Shown here one piece after another: positions 4,151 to 7,114 of a stretch of 7,114 bases of DNA (position 1 is the first letter of the stretch; the number at the start of each line of letters is the position of its first letter). The notes under the pieces were generated by a model, which did no database searches, was not told where the DNA came from, and saw only the letters and a list, made by a program, of their open reading frames with translations. The DNA is taken from positions 1-7,114 of the forward strand of contig CATXTS010000104.1 of assembly GCA_958402495.1 (NCBI GenBank). Direction: 5' to 3'. The stretch is from an uncultured Clostridiaceae bacterium (lineage in GTDB: Bacteria; Bacillota; Clostridia; TANB77; CAG-508). Both the position numbers and the translations under genes were made by a program.

Positions 4151-7114
4151 CTTTTTTGTAAGTAGGTCGAATAAATTTCTATACGGTCTACTTTTCGATT
4201 TAATGCTTCTTCTAATGCTTGTTTATAAAAAGCTAATTGTTCTTTGTATTTTTCTATTAAGATTTGTTCTTTTCCTGCTTCTACATAGTCAGTTTTATAA
4301 TCTACTAAGATGAGGTTGTCTTGTTCATCTATATAGTATAAGTCTATCATACCTTGTACTAGTATTTTTTCTGGATTATCTGGTCCTAATATTGGATAAA
4401 TGTCTTTAGCAAGTATATTTTTATAAAATGGTTCTTCTTTATGGATTTCTTTTGCTTTTGTGAGACTTTTCCATAGAGCAGATTGTGTATATTGATACAA
4501 TACCATGATTGGTATGTTTTGTGCTTCTTCCTTTGTCATATACTGTTTTTCTACTAATTCTTGTATCCATATCTTCAAACTTTCTTTCGTATATGTTTTT
4601 CTTTCGTCCATATGTTGTATACACATATGAATTAAGGTTCCTTTTCTAGCAGCACTCATCGTTTCTTGTTTTCTAAATTTTGGCTCTGCAAGTATCAATT
4701 GATAAGTCTTTTTATGGGTAGCTTGACTATTTTCATTCACTTTATTTTCTATTATTGGTTCTTCTATTTGTTTTTGCATTTCTTCTACCGATAATATAGG
4801 AATATCCTTTCCTCCCTCTGCTTGCTTTTGTTCTTTCAAATGGGTAACTGATGTTTTGGTCGGAATTTCAATACTGTTTTGATACGGATATTTCCAATTC
4901 ATAATCTTAGCAATTTCTTCTTGTTTTTCTTTTTCTGCTCTTGTCTTTTTTTCTAAAATTGATTCTAGATTTTCTTGCTCTTGCAGTAGTTGTTCTTCTA
5001 GTGGTATTTCTTGACAGTTATGTACTTGTATTTGTGCTATTTTTTCAAATGTTGCTTTTTGTTTTAGTGATACTAAGGTTATCCAGTCTAAGTAACATGG
5101 ATATTTTTTTAAGAATATAGGATTAATCGTATTTTGTTTGTCCATCTCTAATATAGCTTCTTTTTCAGCAATGCTTTTATTCCAATCTTTGCTAACACCT
5201 GTTATGTATAATTTTTCTTTTGCTCTAGTTAAGGCTACATATAAAACTCTCATCTCTTCTGCTATTGTTTCTGTTTTGGTTTGTATACGTATAGCTTCTT
5301 TGGCTAAAGTAGGATATTCTATATGATAAGAAGCATTTCTATAATTTGGTCCAAATCCCATATCTTGATGTAAGATAATAGCTTGATTTAAGTCTTGCAT
5401 ATTGAATTTTTTGCCTGTTCCGCATAAAAATACAACTGGAAATTCTAGCCCTTTACTCTTGTGGATACTCATGATTCGTATAACATTTTCATTTTCTCCT
5501 ATGATTTTAGCAGCAGACATGTCTTTATTACTAGTTCTGACTTTTTCCATAAAATTGATAAATTGAAATAGCCCTTTAAAGTTAGCTGTTTCATATTGTT
5601 TGGCTTTTTCAAATAACATTTTCAAATTTGCTTGTCTTAAGGCTCCATTTGGCATAAGGCCTACATAATGGTAATAGTTCGTGTCTAAATAGATTTGCCA
5701 AATTAGTTCATCTAATGATTTTTCTTGTTCTTCTTGCTTCCATTTTTCTAACCATGTTAACATCCTATCTATTTTTTCTCTTAGTTTTTTTTGAGCGGAT
5801 ATTCTAGCCTTTAATATAGCATAATAAAAATATGATGTTGGGTCTGCCAGACGAATTTCTACCAAATCGTTATCTGTAAAGTTCCCGATTGGTGAACGAA
5901 GTACTGTTACTAGTGGTATATCTTGTAATGGATTATCCATGATTTTTAAAATAGATAGTATAGTTTGAATTTCTGTGGATTCTAAATATTGCTCGGAGGT
6001 GTCACTAAATACTGGCATATTTTGTTGTGCTAATTCTTTTTCATAAATCGGTGCAGCATGTGAAGTAGCTCGTAGTAATATAACAATATCCTTGTAAGTA
6101 ATTTTTCTGTATTGATTTTGTTTTTTGTCCCATACTAGATAGCCCTTTTCTATTAGTTCTTTGATTTTTTGACTAACATATTTAGCTTCTAATACTGTAT
6201 TTTCTATCATGCCTATATCATCTGTTTCTTCTTGTTCTTCTATCTCTTCTGTTTCTTGTGTTTTGGCCAAATCTATCACATCTATTTCTATTTTTCTAGT
6301 CTGGTCTTCCATATCTTCTTCCCATTTTTCATAGTTTGCTCCTAGATTTAAGTATTCTTCTTGTGTATAATCCATATCTCCTAATTTTTTACTCATGATT
6401 TCTGAGAAGATAAAGTTGGTAAAGGTCAAGATAGCTTCTCTACTTCTAAAATTTTTAAACAGTTGTATTTTTCTACCAGTTTGACTTGGTCTATTTTCGA
6501 TACTTTGATAATTTTGGTATTTTTCCAAAAATAGTTCTGGTCTTGCTTGTCTAAATTTGTAGATGCTTTGCTTGACATCACCTACCATAAATAAATTGTT
6601 ACCTTTTGCTATACTATTTAAAATGTATTCTTGTACCATGTTACTATCTTGATATTCATCTATAGCGATTTCCTCATATTTTTCTTGTTGTTTTAAAGCG
6701 ATTTGTGTTTGTACAAATTCACCATTTTCGTCTTCTTTTAACAAAATCTTTAAAGCAAAATGCTCGATATCATGGAAGTCTATGATATTTTTTTCTTTCT
6801 TTTTAGTTTGAAAAGCCTGTGTAAATGCTAAGATGACTTCTTGCAAGTTAACTAGTATTGGATATATGTTTTGTAAATCTTCTTTTGCTTGTTTTGAATC
6901 ATAAATTAATACTTTTTTTATTTCTTTGCTGATGTTTTTTTTGACAGTATCTCTTACTTGTTTTGCTTCTTCTTTATATAAATTTGTTACTTTTTTGTCT
7001 ACTGGCCATTTATCAAATGGTAAACTATTTGCCATGGTATATACTTTGTCCCATGTATCTTGTTTGCCTTCTTCTATTTGCTTTTGAATAGTTTTTAATT
7101 TATCTATATCACTT
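4108..7114 (-). CDS. addA: Helicase-nuclease subunit AddA (RecBCD-like AddAB), N-terminus cut by window edge
   Basis: AddA unwinds and degrades DNA ends with AddB during double-strand-break repair. The frame is open to the right edge; 1001 residues are visible and the N-terminus with the Walker A motif, perhaps 230-270 residues, lies outside. The Met at 7035 is internal. Numbering from the first visible residue: helicase motif II IDEYQD (D152), motif III MVGDVKQSIYKFR (about 176-188), motif IV NFRSR (221-225), motif V IMSIHKSKGLEFP (from about 547), motif VI RVLYVALTRA (622-631), then an acidic, lysine-rich linker and a RecB-type nuclease domain with RKGTLIH (823-829), GMID (D924) and DYKTD (D938, K940). 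All active-site residues of the PD-(D/E)XK fold are intact, so it should be a working enzyme. addB, usually upstream, would lie to the right. The last 13 residues and the stop are encoded by repeat copy B and look like a replaced or extended tail. Confidence 0.96.
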   Translation of the reverse strand, partial: SDIDKLKTIQKQIEEGKQDTWDKVYTMANSLPFDKWPVDKKVTNLYKEEAKQVRDTVKKNISKEIKKVLIYDSKQAKEDLQNIYPILVNLQEVILAFTQAFQTKKKEKNIIDFHDIEHFALKILLKEDENGEFVQTQIALKQQEKYEEIAIDEYQDSNMVQEYILNSIAKGNNLFMVGDVKQSIYKFRQARPELFLEKYQNYQSIENRPSQTGRKIQLFKNFRSREAILTFTNFIFSEIMSKKLGDMDYTQEEYLNLGANYEKWEEDMEDQTRKIEIDVIDLAKTQETEEIEEQEETDDIGMIENTVLEAKYVSQKIKELIEKGYLVWDKKQNQYRKITYKDIVILLRATSHAAPIYEKELAQQNMPVFSDTSEQYLESTEIQTILSILKIMDNPLQDIPLVTVLRSPIGNFTDNDLVEIRLADPTSYFYYAILKARISAQKKLREKIDRMLTWLEKWKQEEQEKSLDELIWQIYLDTNYYHYVGLMPNGALRQANLKMLFEKAKQYETANFKGLFQFINFMEKVRTSNKDMSAAKIIGENENVIRIMSIHKSKGLEFPVVFLCGTGKKFNMQDLNQAIILHQDMGFGPNYRNASYHIEYPTLAKEAIRIQTKTETIAEEMRVLYVALTRAKEKLYITGVSKDWNKSIAEKEAILEMDKQNTINPIFLKKYPCYLDWITLVSLKQKATFEKIAQIQVHNCQEIPLEEQLLQEQENLESILEKKTRAEKEKQEEIAKIMNWKYPYQNSIEIPTKTSVTHLKEQKQAEGGKDIPILSVEEMQKQIEEPIIENKVNENSQATHKKTYQLILAEPKFRKQETMSAARKGTLIHMCIQHMDERKTYTKESLKIWIQELVEKQYMTKEEAQNIPIMVLYQYTQSALWKSLTKAKEIHKEEPFYKNILAKDIYPILGPDNPEKILVQGMIDLYYIDEQDNLILVDYKTDYVEAGKEQILIEKYKEQLAFYKQALEEALNRKVDRIEIYSTYLQKSVHVDLVPMDKTVH

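Noticed and set aside
4103..4157. Repeat copy B as the terminator of addA
   Set aside because: On the minus strand the hairpins are followed by A- and G-rich bases leading to the rqcP Shine-Dalgarno, with no T-tract. The T6 run lies on the plus-strand side, where no gene needs terminating.
4017..4313. Plus-strand open frame of 98 codons across the rqcP/addA junction
   Set aside because: It is antisense to two well-identified genes, has no ribosome binding site, and part of it merely translates the palindromic repeat (VPNGQFCPLGPGPHGHF).
4439..4624. Minus-strand 61-codon frame inside addA
   Set aside because: It is an alternative frame of the addA nuclease region with no independent support.
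5138..5326. Plus-strand 62-codon frame opposite addA
   Set aside because: It is antisense to helicase motif VI coding sequence, and its hydrophobic translation is what an antisense read of AT-rich coding DNA gives.
7033..7035. ATG at 7035 as the start of addA
   Set aside because: The frame continues upstream without a stop to the window edge, no ribosome binding site precedes this ATG, and the family needs a Walker A region further upstream.

Overview
The window is an AT-rich stretch of roughly one third G+C with four genes, all on the minus strand and all recognisably Firmicutes-type. Gene content (an AddA-type rather than RecB-type recombination nuclease, RqcP/YabO, a DnaE with a complete PHP domain), strong AGGAGG ribosome binding sites and A/T-rich codon choice point to a low-GC member of the Bacillota, most likely an anaerobic Clostridia relative. 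I cannot name a species from the sequence alone.

Reading in the direction of transcription (right to left): positions 7114-4108 hold the C-terminal four fifths or so of addA, cut by the right edge. Thirty-two bases later comes rqcP (4075-3839), a small S4-domain protein of ribosome-associated quality control. A 101-bp AT-rich gap with a short inverted repeat leads to a small XRE-type helix-turn-helix protein with a hydrophobic, probably membrane-anchored C-terminus (3737-3330). A rho-independent terminator (3305-3281) closes that unit. A short promoter-like and leader segment (about 3271-3178) then leads into dnaE, the DNA polymerase III alpha subunit (3177-1), whose last part runs off the left edge. 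addA and rqcP look co-transcribed. xre may be read through from them or use its own promoter. dnaE is a separate unit.

Most of the window is housekeeping DNA repair, replication and translation rescue, and I see no new enzyme system. The feature that known genes do not explain is a pair of GC-richer, strongly palindromic repeats (3197-3244 and 4103-4150). They share a 29-bp core identical at 27 positions, and the two differences fall only at predicted unpaired positions. Each copy carries one 15-bp side palindrome that can compete for pairing with the core. Each ends 7-8 bases upstream of the Shine-Dalgarno sequence of the next gene (dnaE and rqcP). The second copy also overlaps the end of addA and supplies its last 13 codons and its stop. 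They look like copies of a small dispersed REP/MITE-like element, with possible effects on translation. No transposase is present in the window.
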